Shown piece after piece: positions 11,614 through 21,805 of a DNA stretch of 64,000 bases. The DNA is taken from contig CM065383.1 in assembly GCA_033060915.1 (NCBI GenBank), positions 10,108,501 through 10,172,500 on the forward strand, written 5' to 3'. Both the position numbers and the translations under genes were made by a program. Positions within the stretch are counted from its first letter, which is position 1; the number at the start of each line of letters is the position of its first letter. Below the pieces are notes generated by a model. That model was not told the origin of the DNA and made no database searches. It worked only from the letters and a program-made list of their open reading frames with translations. This stretch comes from Euryodendron excelsum. Lineage: Eukaryota; Streptophyta; Magnoliopsida; Ericales; Pentaphylacaceae.

Positions 11614-11628
11614 AGCTTTTGAAAATAG

Positions 11629-12214
11629 TGTGGGTCAAAAAATCAGGCTCAGTTCACCTGATTAGGTTCAATAAGAATTAAGTGAATGAAATTGGGTTAC
11701 AGGTCAGCCTAAGTAGTCAAAAGAGCGGCCAAGCTTGCGCTGCTGACCCGATGCCGACCTCAGTCCTAAGCCCAATGTGGCGAGCCCAATTCGTGGGTAT
11801 AATCAGAGCATTTAATGCGGTAGCGGCTCGCTGTGCAACGTCCGCCATCACGTCTACTCAGTCGACTCTGGCATGGCGGTAAAGTTGGACCAACATCTAA
11901 TCAGTCGGAGATGAATAATGTGGTCTACAATATAGGTCATGATGACCCTAAAGTATACACAAAGTCAAAACACTCCATCGATTACACTATAAATACAACA
12001 GCCTCAAGAAGAAAGGTATGGACAATTAATTTTCAAGTATACACTACCTTTATTCATTTGATTCTCAATTAAGATTGCTAACTTAATCGTCTGTGTGTGA
12101 TTGGCCCAAAGAGGGTCGACCTATTCTAACTTCTCTGTCCTTTTTGCAGCCAGTTTGGGCTCATTGATATTGGCTCGAGTCATCGGCCAGGTTTTTTCAA
12201 AAATCTCACCTACA
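11629..12214 (+). repeat. 5' LTR of element A
   Basis: It starts TGTGGGTCAAAAAATC and ends CTCACCTACA. TATA box tataaata at 11988-11995. The 3' LTR is about 44 bp longer because it keeps a second 'gcatttaatgc' block around 39480-39535 that this copy lacks. Confidence 0.9.
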
Positions 12215-12235
12215 ATTGGCGCCGTCTATAGAAAA
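12215..12235 (+). other. Primer-binding site of element A
   Basis: One base after the LTR the sequence is ttggcgccgtctatagaaa. The TGGCGCCGT start is the usual plant gypsy (Tat-type) primer-binding site for a tRNA 3' end. Confidence 0.75.
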
Positions 12236-12247
12236 GTCAAGATAACC

Positions 12248-13114
12248 ATGAGTACCAACACCCAAAGGGAAAGAGGAGAAAACCACAATGAGCGAGAAAA
12301 TGAGGCTTTCTCTAGCAAAGATCATACCTATTCGACATACTGCCGATCTACCCCAGTAGATCACCGCTGAGGTCGAATGATAAGGTCGAAAATATGGACC
12401 CCTGCTAGAAGCCACCAGGAAGCACGTGACGGATTGCAGAGAGACCCAAACTACGTCAGGGAGCCAAATCTCTGCAGAAACCACCATTGGGACCTCGCCC
12501 CTTCGCCCTTCAGTGGACGTGTTCCAAGCAATCATACACTCCGTTCTGTTAAAAGGGAGCTTCGGCGACGTGACAAAGAGATTGCCTATCTTACCTCCCA
12601 AGTTCAGGCCATGAGGGAGGCCATCTCCAAAAAAGATAGGCACGGCAGAGAAGGGTACCCGAATCATGAAAGGATCATAGGGAGTCGAGACACTAGAAGT
12701 AGAGATGCTGCCCCGGAGCAAATAGTAGGAAGTTACACCTCTAGCACAGGACGCTGCGTGGAAAGCCGAGCAAATTAGCAAATGTAGAAAGAGCCAGACG
12801 CCACAGGACAAGGATCAGGTTGAAGCTGATCGGCAACAGAAAAATTGGGAAAAGTGGTTCAGTGAAGAGGTAGAGGATAAGAAGCAGCATTCCAAAGACT
12901 GCACGACCCAAGACATGATTAAAAAGACCTTGGACCATATCGCATCCACACCGTTCATAGAGGAGATTGAGTCCCGCCAACCATCATAAAAGTTTTCACC
13001 ACCAAAGTTCACTTTATATGATGGAAAGGCTGACCCAGTTAGTAATGTTTGGCATTACAAGCAAATAATGGCGCTATAGAGTGGAGACCAATCCTTGATG
13101 TGCCAAATTTTCTC
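12248..13114 (+). pseudogene. Element A gag, 5' part (broken)
   Basis: From the ATG at 12248 the frame aligns with the gag of element B (15416 on). It keeps the charged N-terminus, EIAYLTSQVQAMRE and GSYTSSTGRC, but has a stop near 12368 and several after 12775. It ends where X is inserted, inside the segment that in element B precedes IFPSSLG. The rest resumes at 24917. Gag would form the virus-like particle core. Confidence 0.8.
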
Positions 13115-14800
13115 TGTTGTTCCAAAAGGCAACCCAAAAGGGGGGGTGAATTGGGTTTTTCAAAAATTAAAGGTAATTAAGATAAATTAAAATTAATCTA
13201 ATCAATGTAACAGTGAATAATCTATATATAAGCAATGTAATCAAAAGAAGAATGGAAAACAGAGCAATAAAAAGCACACCGAGAATTACCGAGGTTCAAC
13301 CACAATTCGTGATCTACATCCTCACTCAAGATCCCCTTGAAGTCTTCCTCCACTATGTAATCTCTAATTACAAAATGGATGCTGATTGACCAAGTGCTCA
13401 GTTCACTGTACACAAGAACTTCTTCCTAAGTTCTTCCAACCACCAAGTGATTTTGTCCAAGTTCCACTCAAACTTACAAGAGTTTTTTTTCTACAAGAGA
13501 ACTCTCAAACTCTCACTTACAGGTGTATAAAGGTATACAAACGAATTACAGACTCTCTAACAAGAGTGGATAGGATCAATAAAAGCTCACACAAAAAAGA
13601 CAAGAAGAATGTTCCGAATTTTCAGTTTGATCAGTCCGTGGTACTTGTTTTTCTTGTATCTCTTCTTGTATAAATGTAGCTGGAAGCTTGTATATAAACC
13701 CTTGTATTGGTTTCATCCATTGGAGGTTATTGGGGCTCATTTAATGCAAGTCTAGTCTATCATAATGTTAGAAAAACTAGCCGTCATCTCCCAGATATCG
13801 ACACTTGATTTAATGTGTCGACATATCTGGTTTGCATTTTCTAGATGTTGTCCACTGTCTCCATATGTCGACTCTTCATATCCATGTGTCTACTTATTGA
13901 TCATTCTGTCCTCAAGTTTTTGCTTCTGTCTTCATGTGTCGACTCTTCATATTCATGTGTTGACTCATTGCCCAGAAATCTTTATTTTGTCTTCCAATGA
14001 TCAAGTTCATCTTCAGCAATATTATAAGATCTTCAAGGAGTTTTCTCTTTGGGGTATGATGATCAATCAAAGTCTTCAATACAACAAGATTGTTCTCTAT
14101 TCAATTTGGATTGAATTCTTCATTTGATAATCATCTTTTCTTGGTTTCCACACTATCCGAGTTTCAGTCTATCAATGCTGAGCTCTTTTTCTTTATTATC
14201 GATCAATCTCTTTCATTCTCGAGCTCTTTCTTTTATTTCCAAGCTATTGCTTTCATTGCTGAGCTTTCACTTTCATTACCGAGCTCTTTCTTTTATTGCC
14301 GAGCTTTCTCTTTCATTATCGAGCTATTGCTTTCATTAAGATCACTTCACTGGGACTTCTATAAGCCTGATGAAGTCTATCTTGAACACCTTCATTTCCT
14401 TTAAGTACACATAATCTTCATTGAGTCTTTATATTCCAGATAAAATCTTTCCTTAGATTCTTTGTAGAGATTATGCAAATTCGATGAATTCTCTACTCGA
14501 ATATCTTCAATCTCATCGAATTTAGTTCATCTTTGTTGAGTCTATGCATACTTGATAAAATCTTCATTTGCACATCTTCAATTTCTTCGAATGCAAATAA
14601 TTTGTTTGAAGTTGAATTAGGTGTCATTGGTCAATTTGGTATATTGCATGACTCTTGGATTGTATTGCATGATCCTAAATTGTTGTGCATCCACTTTGAC
14701 ATGTATTAGACTTTAAGTTGGATTTTAAGTCTAAATTATAAACTTTATTAATCTGCACACTAAGTAAATGCATTAGTAAAATAACACAAGGTTTAGTTAT
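13115..14800 (-). mobile_element. Solo LTR X, reversed copia-type (Maximus/SIRE-like); right end at 24885-24916
   Basis: On the minus strand it runs from TGACTCAAGATTGATCC (24916 down to 24885), past element B, then from 14800 to a CA end at 13115. It includes 'attttgatgataac' near the start and 'aacccaattcacccccc' near the end, both typical of long copia LTRs and shared at the 3' end with Y. Total about 1.7 kb without B. The boundaries with gag are clear from the element B alignment. The flanking 5-mers (ttctc and atatt) do not match, so the target duplication is decayed or my boundary is off by a few bases. It has an internal gagctctttcttttatt repeat at 14175-14337. Confidence 0.7.
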
Positions 14801-15381
14801 TGTGGGGAATAGCTCGTGGCCCAACCCAGCAGGTTAGGCCCAATTTACGTGAATTAAAGATGAACTGTTTGACGGCCCGAATCAGAGTTACGGGACGGGC
14901 CAGCCAAAACCGCCGACCCCCCTCCCGCCATGACCCAAACCGCTAGCGGTGTTCAAGCATTTAATGCAGAGTTGACTCGTATTAAATGCGGAAACGGCTT
15001 CTCACGCGACGTCGACGTGCACGTCCGGTCAGCCGGCATCCCCAGCGACGGTGAGCCAGGCCCTGTAAGTGGTCAGGCGGCGTCAATGATGATGCCTACC
15101 CAACAGGCTATGAGGGCCTGCTAGTAGGCCAAGGCCAAACACACTCCGTCGATCTAGCTATAAATACCCAAGAGATCGAGACCCAGGTACGAACAACTAA
15201 CTCGAAGCATTCACAACTCTCATTCATTTTTATCTCGATTAAGCTTGCTAACTTAATCTTCGGAGTGTGATCAGCCCACCAAAGGTCGACCCATTCTAAC
15301 CTTCTTCTCTTGCAGGGAGTTTGGACTTATTCATCCGGGCTTGAGAGTTCGGCCCAGCTTTCCTAAAAAATCCCACCTATA
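14801..15381 (+). repeat. 5' LTR of element B
   Basis: TGTGGGGAATAG...CCACCTATA, 581 bp. TATA box tataaata at 15159-15166, a probable start of the genomic RNA shortly after. By my hand alignment it differs from the 3' LTR at about 40 positions, essentially all transitions. Confidence 0.92.
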
Positions 15382-15382
15382 A

Positions 15383-15402
15383 TTGGCACCGTCTGTGGGA
15401 AA
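15383..15402 (+). other. Primer-binding site of element B
   Basis: ttggcaccgtctgtgggaaa lies one base after the 5' LTR. One CpG-type change (g to a) separates it from the TTGGCGCCGTC form in element A. Confidence 0.75.
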
Positions 15403-15415
15403 GCTTAGAAAAATC

Positions 15416-16639
15416 ATGAGCCTGAACGACAGAAGAAGAAAAAGAGAGAACCACGATGGGAGAGGTAACAGAGCCTCCTCCAGCCACAATCAGACTAATT
15501 CGGCGTACTGCCAATCTATGCCAGTAGATCAGCAACGAGAAAGGATACTAAGGTCGGAAATACGGACACCTGCTGAAAGCCACCAGGAAGCACCGGACAA
15601 AATGCGGAGGAACACAGACTATGTCAGGGACAAAAACTTCCGCAGAAACCACCACCGGAACCTAGCCCCATCGCCCTCCAGTGGGCGAGTCCTAAGCAAA
15701 GACACGCTCTATGCAGCGGAGAGGGAAATGCTGCGACGCGGCAAAGAGATTGCATACCTCACCTCCCAAGTTCGGGCCATGAGGGAGGCATTCTCTGGAA
15801 GAAATGGGCATGGGAGAGAAAGGTCCCTTAACCAGGAGCGGAGTACTGGCGGCGGAAATAATCCAGCACCACGGTTAAGAGGAAGCTATACCTCTAGCAC
15901 CGGGCGTTGTGATAACAGGAGAGAAGATCGGCGGAGGAATAGGAGCAAAACCCCGCCAAATGACAAGCTTGTGGCGGGCGCTCAACAGAAAAAAGACTGG
16001 GATAAGTGATACAACGAGAAGCAGAAGGACAAGCAGCAACAAACGAAGGAGCGCACGACCCATGACCTAGTAAAGAAGGCCCTAGACCAAATCACATCCT
16101 CGCCCTTCATAGAGGAGATCGAGTCCTACCCGATTCCTCAAAAATTCACCCCACCAAAGTTCACACTGTACGATGGGAAGACTGACCCGATTAATTATGT
16201 TCGGCATTACAAACAGCTGATGGTATTATGGTGTGGAGACCAAATGTTGATGTGCCGAATCTTTCCCTCAAGTTTGGGAAGTGTGGCCTTGTGGTGGTTC
16301 CACAAGTTGTCATCTCAATCCGTGTCAAGCTGGAGGCAACTCGCCAAGTTGTTCACCACCCGTTTCATAGCAAACAGTTTGCAGCCGAAGGAGGTTGATT
16401 TATTACTGACCCTACGAAAGGAAGAAGGGGAAGGATTGCGGGCGGATGCACGACGCTACTGGGAGGCTTACAACGAAATTGACGAGTGCAGCAAACAATT
16501 GGCTGTGACTCAGTTAAAAATCGGCCTACCCAGAGAGCATCGGCTATGGCAGTCCTTGATGAAGAAACCGGCCCTCACTATTCAGGAGTTGATGTTAAGG
16601 ATCGAGCACTATGCGCGATTGGATGAGAATATGTCCTAG
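15416..16639 (+). pseudogene. Element B gag
   Basis: ATG at 15416 (MSLNDRRRKRE). One frame runs to a TAG at 16637, with an in-frame TGA at about 16007. The N-terminal 200 residues are basic and low in complexity. Residues from about 225 hold the retrotransposon gag domain: FTPPKFTLYDGKTDP, then IFPSSLGSVALWWFHKL and LTLRKEEGEGLR. The start is chosen as the first ATG after the PBS and aligns with the element A start. The internal stop suggests decay rather than programmed read-through. Confidence 0.85.
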
Positions 16640-17760
16640 CCAATTTCGGCAAATGTCAGCACTGTTGCCGACAAAACAAACAAGAAAGATGCCAAGAAAC
16701 CTAGAACAAAAGATACCAACCGGGGAAAAAAGGTGAACGAGGGGGTCTACACAGTCTTTAAGGACCCCATTTATAATATCTTGCCTCAAATCCGCGACAA
16801 GCCCTTCTTCAAGTGGCCGCCGAAGGTAAGGGGAGACCCGGCAGCTCGGGATCAGAAGAGATTCTGCTCCTACCACCGCGAAAAGGGGCACAAGATGGAA
16901 TAATGTCAGCACCTGAAAACCCATTTGGAAGATTTAGCCGAGGCCGGCCATCTCAACCAATTCATTGACCGAGAAAAGACGAAGAAGGAAGCCGAGCAAC
17001 CGCGGTTGGAAGACACAACCCAGAAGGAGATAGATGTGAGACCGGTCCGAGTAACCAATGTGTTACACGGTTTGGCTGAATCAGGAACCATCGACCCACA
17101 TAGATACCGAGCTGAGATACAAAAGGCTGCACACTTAAGGGAAGTCATGCAGATACAACCATCGAGCAAGAAAGTCAAGATCGGCGAAACCCATACGTCC
17201 ATTACCTTCACTGATGAAGATCTCGTGGGAGTACAGACTCCACATAATGACGCCTTGGTCGTAACACTGAGAATGGCGAATTGTGATGTAAAAAGGTTAC
17301 TTATCAACCAAGAAAGCTCATCCAAAGTCATGTACTACAGCCTGTTCAAAAAGCTGGAACTCAAGGAGTTCGACCTCCAGCCATCACTCAGCCCCTTGGT
17401 CAGCTTCAGCTCAGATCTAGTTTGGCCCATGGGGAAGGTAACGATTCCAGTGACTGCAAGAGGAATCACATTGCAGACAGAATTCCTTGTTGTTAACGTG
17501 CCCTCCCCGTACAATGTCATCATGGGATGAACCTGGCTACACCTCATGAAGGCTATTCCCTTGTCCTACCATCAACTGATCCGATTTCCGACACCTGGTG
17601 GAGTAGGGGAGATAAGAAGAGACCACGTAGCTGCCAAACAATGCTTCCTAACAGCGTGCACAACCAAGACAAAGGCTGAGAAGGTGCAAATGATGGAGTT
17701 CCACGAAGACACCCCAACCATTGACGATGTGGACAGACACCTGAGAACAAAGCTGTGGAG
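16640..17760 (+). pseudogene. Element B zinc knuckle and aspartic protease region
   Basis: Same frame as gag. Around 16860 is a Tat-type knuckle (CSYHREKGHKME, then a stop where Q is expected, then C). The protease follows, from about 17160: ALVVTLRM, then LLINQESSSK at about 17302 in place of the D-x-G-S catalytic loop, then the LVVNVPSPYNVIMG flap-side block and a stop before TWLHLMKA. The catalytic Asp is Asn and the Gly is Glu, so the enzyme would be inactive. The frame is lost near 17750. Confidence 0.85.
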
Positions 17761-19665
17761 GACCTGAAGAAGATATACATTGATCGGAAAGGAGATAAGT
17801 ACTTTGTCATCGGCACCTCCTTGTCCAGACGGGAGGAACAATCCTTGATCAAGTTATTGACAAGTTTCCTGGAAGTATTCGCCTGGACCCCTTACGACAT
17901 GTCGGGAATTGACGCCGATGTTGCCTGTCATCGGCTTAATGTTGACCCAAAGTGCCAACCTGTGGTCCAGAAAGGGAGAAGGGCGGCAACCCAGCACGTA
18001 GACGCTGTTGTGGAAGGGACTGAGAAGCTTTTGGAAACTAGGGCAATTCGGGAGATCAACTACCTAAGCTAGCTGTCAAACACAGTGGTAGTGAAAAAGA
18101 AGAACGGCAAGTGGAGGGTCTGTGCGGACTTCACTGACCTCAACAAAGCATACCCCAAGGACCCATTTCCCCTCCCCAAAATTAACCAACTCATGGATGC
18201 AACGGCTGGCTTTGGGAGGATGAGTTTCTTGGATGCCTATCGAGGGTACCACCAGATTCCCCTCCACCCCGACGACCAAGTGAAGACGGCCTTCATCACT
18301 CCAAGGGGTATCTATTGCCATAAGGTTATGCCCTTTAGTCTGAAGAATGTCGAGGCCACGTATCAGCAGCTGGTCACAAAGATGTTTAAGATGCAGCTTG
18401 GTAGAACTGTCGAGGTCTACATCGATGACATGGTGGTGAAAAGAAAACTTAGCGACTCTCATCAGGTAGATTTAAAAGAGGTACTCCGCATCTTGAGAGA
18501 GTATAAAATGAGGCTCAATGCTTCAAAATGCGTCTTCAGGGTAAGCTCGGGCAAATTTCTGGGGTTCTTGGTTACGCATCGGGGCATTAAAGTGGACCCG
18601 CGACAGATTAGTGCAATCCAGAGCATTCAGGCCCCGAAGAATGCTAAGGAGGGACAAAAGCTAACAGGAATGGCCTTAGCACTCAACAGGTTCATCAGCC
18701 GTTCATCAAATAGATGTCGACCGTTCTTCCAACTTCTCAAAAAACAAGAACAGTTCAAATGGACCCCAGAATGTGACTCAGCCCTTACCGATCTGAAGAA
18801 ATACTTGACCCAACCACCTTTGCTCTCCACTCCGCTCCAGCACGAGGAACTCTTCCTCTACCTGGCGGTATCGGAGCATGCAATCAGCGTCGTCCTACTC
18901 AGGCAATTAGATCGGCAGCAATTACCTGTCTATTATGTCAGCAAAACACTTCTCGGGGTAGAAAGTAGGTATTTACCACTCGAAAAATTGGTGCTCGCAC
19001 TGGTAGTGGCATCTCGTAAGTTGGTGCATTACTTCAAGGCCCATACCATCAACATCCTCACAGACCACCAGCTTAAACCTCTTCTCCGAAGGGTCGACTT
19101 CTCCGGAAGGTTGGCAAAATGGGCCGTGGAATTAGGGGAGTTCGATATCAAGTTTCAACCAAGATTGGCCATGAAGGGGCAGGTTTTTGCCGATTTCGTT
19201 GCCAAGTTCTCTACTGAATTGCCACCAGAGACCAACCAAGACCTTACCCAATCACACCAAAACCTCCCTTTAGATCTTTGGGAACAAAGTGCTCATTGGC
19301 AACTCTATGTCGATGGAGCCTCCAATGACCGGGGGGCAGGGTCAGGCATAGTGCTCATTACACCAAATGGTTTATCCATTGAACAAGCCATCAAGCTCAA
19401 ATTCGCTACCTCCAATAATGAGTCTGAATACGAGGCCTTGCTTGCCAGCATATGCCGAGCTATCGAACTCAAAATTCCTGAGATCGTCATTTATTCGGGC
19501 TCCCTGCTTGTTGTCAATCAGATTATGGGAGAATACGTAACGAAAAATAATAGAGTGACGCAGTACCTGGCCAAAGCCAGGGAACTACTCGGCCAATTCG
19601 ACAGGTACAAGCTTCGACAAATCAGCGGGATGACAACTCACATGCAGATGCTCTGGCGACATTAG
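17755..19665 (+). pseudogene. Element B reverse transcriptase and RNase H domains
   Basis: A new frame begins in the RT lead-in (PYDMSGIDADVACHRL). A TAG at 18070 interrupts it, and from 18085 a 526-codon frame stays open. RT motifs: KWRVCADFTDLNKAYPKD, FLDAYRGYHQIPL, the catalytic YIDDM (about 18418) and [12 protein letters not shown]. The RT-linked RNase H follows (LTDHQLKPLLRR, ELGEFDIKFQPR). A second, archaeal-type RNase H starts at about 19305 (LYVDGASNDRGAGSGIVL, NNESEYEAL), with the expected YSDSQ read as YSGSL, so one catalytic Asp is lost. The frame breaks at 19630. RT itself has its key residues. Confidence 0.9.
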
Positions 19666-20960
19666 CAACAGCCCTGAAGACAGGGTCAAAAAGGACTATC
19701 AATGTGAAAACCCTGGCTAGGCCCAGTATCTTTCAGGAGGAAGAGCAAGCCCTGGCTGTAGAACAATTGGGACCATCCTGGATAGACCTAATTATTTCCT
19801 ACCTCGACAAAGATAAACTGCCAGAAGACAAGATGAAGCTCGACGAGTAAAGCACGCAGCTCCCAAGTATTGGCTGTCGCCAAGTAAGGAGCTTTACAGA
19901 CGTTCATTCACGGGTCCATACTTGCACTGCGTCCATCCAGACAAAGTGCAAGGCGTCCTCTTCGAAATCCACGAAGGGATATGTGGAAGCCACGTCGGCG
20001 GAAGATCGGTAACACACCGAGCTATTTCACAAGGATACTGGTGGTCCTACATGCAAAAATATACAGCCCAGTACGTCCTAAAGTGTGACAAGTGTTAGAG
20101 GTACTCTCCCATCATCCACCAGCCAGCTGAGGACCTAGGAACCATTACCAGTCTGTGGCCTTTTGCTCAGTGGGGACTGGACATAGTCGAACCTCTGCCC
20201 CGAGCTTTGGGCAACAAAAGGTTCCTCATCGTGGCAACTGACTACTTCACTAAATGGGTAGAGGCGGAGCCTCTGTTAACCATCAGAGAGGTTGACGCTA
20301 AAAGGTTTGCCTGGAAAAGTACAATAACAAGGTTTGGGGTACCTCGTGCCATTATTTCAGATAACGGCACCCAGTTCGATGAAAACATGTTTAGATCGTT
20401 CTGTGAAGGGCTTGGGATCAGAAACTTTTACTCGACACCAGCCTATCCTCAGTGCAATGGGCAGGCGAGATTTCAAATAAAACTATGCTTAAGGGAATTA
20501 AAAAGTGGTTGGAAAAGGCCAAAGGGAAATGGACAGAGGAGCTACCCAGCGTTCTATGGTCCTATAGAACGACTCCAAGGAGATCTACCAGACAAACCCT
20601 GTTCTCTTTAGCATACGGGGTGGAAGCAATCATACCTTTGGAGGTTGAACTCCCAACAATCAGATTGGTAGCCTTCAACACAGGGCTCAATGACCAGACG
20701 CTGGCAAAGGATCTGGATCTTGCTAAAGAAAAAAGGGAAGCTGCTTTGATCAGACTTACTGAATATCAGCGACAGTTAAGACGCTCTTACAACAAACGGG
20801 TTCATCCGAGAAACTTTGTTTTAGGTGACCTAGTCTTAGGAAAGGTACTGGGGGCAAGCTTAGAATGCAGCAGATGGCAAGCTTGGCCCCAACTGGGAGG
20901 GCCCCTACAGAGTGACGTCCTAGGTCGGCGTAGGTGCGTACCAGTTGGAGACTGTTGAAG
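19666..20960 (+). pseudogene. Element B integrase
   Basis: The zinc-binding region lies around 19920-20100 (HPDKVQG, EIHEGICGSH, CDKC then a stop). The catalytic core has ATDYFTKWVEAEP (first Asp, ~20240) and SDNGTQF (second Asp, ~20360). Near 20465 a frameshift separates YPQCNGQA from EISNKTML, just at the catalytic Glu. The C-terminal part runs to about 20957. There are at least two frameshifts and one stop. It would have joined cDNA to the target, leaving the 5-bp duplications seen. Confidence 0.88.
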
Positions 20961-21120
20961 AAGGAAGACGATTGCCCCGACCCTGGAATGCAATCAACTT
21001 AAAGAAATTCTACCAGTAGCACAGAATCCCATACAATGTGACAACTCAACATGTGTGAAGCTTTTATAGGATTAATAGAAAATGAAGTTGTAAAGGAGTC
21101 ATCTCTGAACACTCCGGGAA

Positions 21121-21640
21121 TCCACAAAAACCAAGTGTAAAAACTTGGTCCTGTCCAAGTTGGACAGATCGGCCAAAGAAGGCCATAAAAACCAAGTGTA
21201 AAAACTTGGTCCTGTCCAAGTTGGACAGGTCGGCCAAAAAAGGCTACAAAAACCAAGTGTAAACTTGGTCCTGTCCAAGTTGGACAGGTCGGCCAAAGAA
21301 GGCTACAAAACCCAAGTGTAAATTTGGTCCTGTCCAAGTTAGACAGGTCGGCCAAAGAAGGCCACAAAACCCAAGTGTAAAAACTTGGTCTTGTCCAAGT
21401 TGGACATGTCGGCCAAAGAAGGCCACAAAAACTAAGTGTAAACTTGGTCCTATCCAAGTTGGACAGGTCGGCCAAAGAAGGCCATAAAAACCAAGTGTAA
21501 AAACTTGGCCCTGTCCAAGTTGGATAGGTCGGCCAAAGAAGGCCACAAAAACCAAGTGTAAACTTGGTCCTGTCCAAGTTGGACAGGTCGGCCAAAGAAG
21601 GCCACAAAAACCAAGTGTAAAAGCTTGGTCTTGACCGAGT
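21121..21640. repeat. Nine-unit ~60-bp tandem array with internal dyads (element B 3' region)
   Basis: Units start (ccaagtgta) at 21131, 21192, 21253, 21312, 21371, 21432, 21491, 21552 and 21611, with periods of 61 or 59. Each unit contains ccaagtgtaaaaacttgg and the 17-base palindrome ctgtccaagttggacag. Two unit types differ by two A's. Because 61+59 is 120, a long minus-strand frame survives across it (to 20999), which I take as a by-product. The array lies between integrase and the antisense ORF; element A has a decayed version at 36236-36450. Confidence 0.95.
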
Positions 21641-21805
21641 TAGATAGTTCAGCTAAAAAGGAAGTCATACAAACTTAAATTCAAAAAACAGTAAGGCAGA
21701 TTCAACGGTGGATAGCGAGACAAAACAAAATTTTCATTAGAAATGTTGGTGATTATAAAAAACATGTTTCAAAAGGAAGGAAAAGCTACAAATGATTATG
21801 CTGAC

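Noticed and set aside
12206..12811. 201-codon minus-strand frame over the gag of element A
   Set aside because: It is the shadow of gag on the opposite strand and has no counterpart with conserved residues in element B.
13115..13200. Pairing X and Y as the two LTRs of one element
   Set aside because: They are in opposite orientation, diverged and flanked by different sequences, and both junctions of each restore element A genes.
15383..15415. Gag start in the PBS (frame open from 15383)
   Set aside because: There is no ATG before 15416 and the segment is the primer-binding site, so translation cannot start there.
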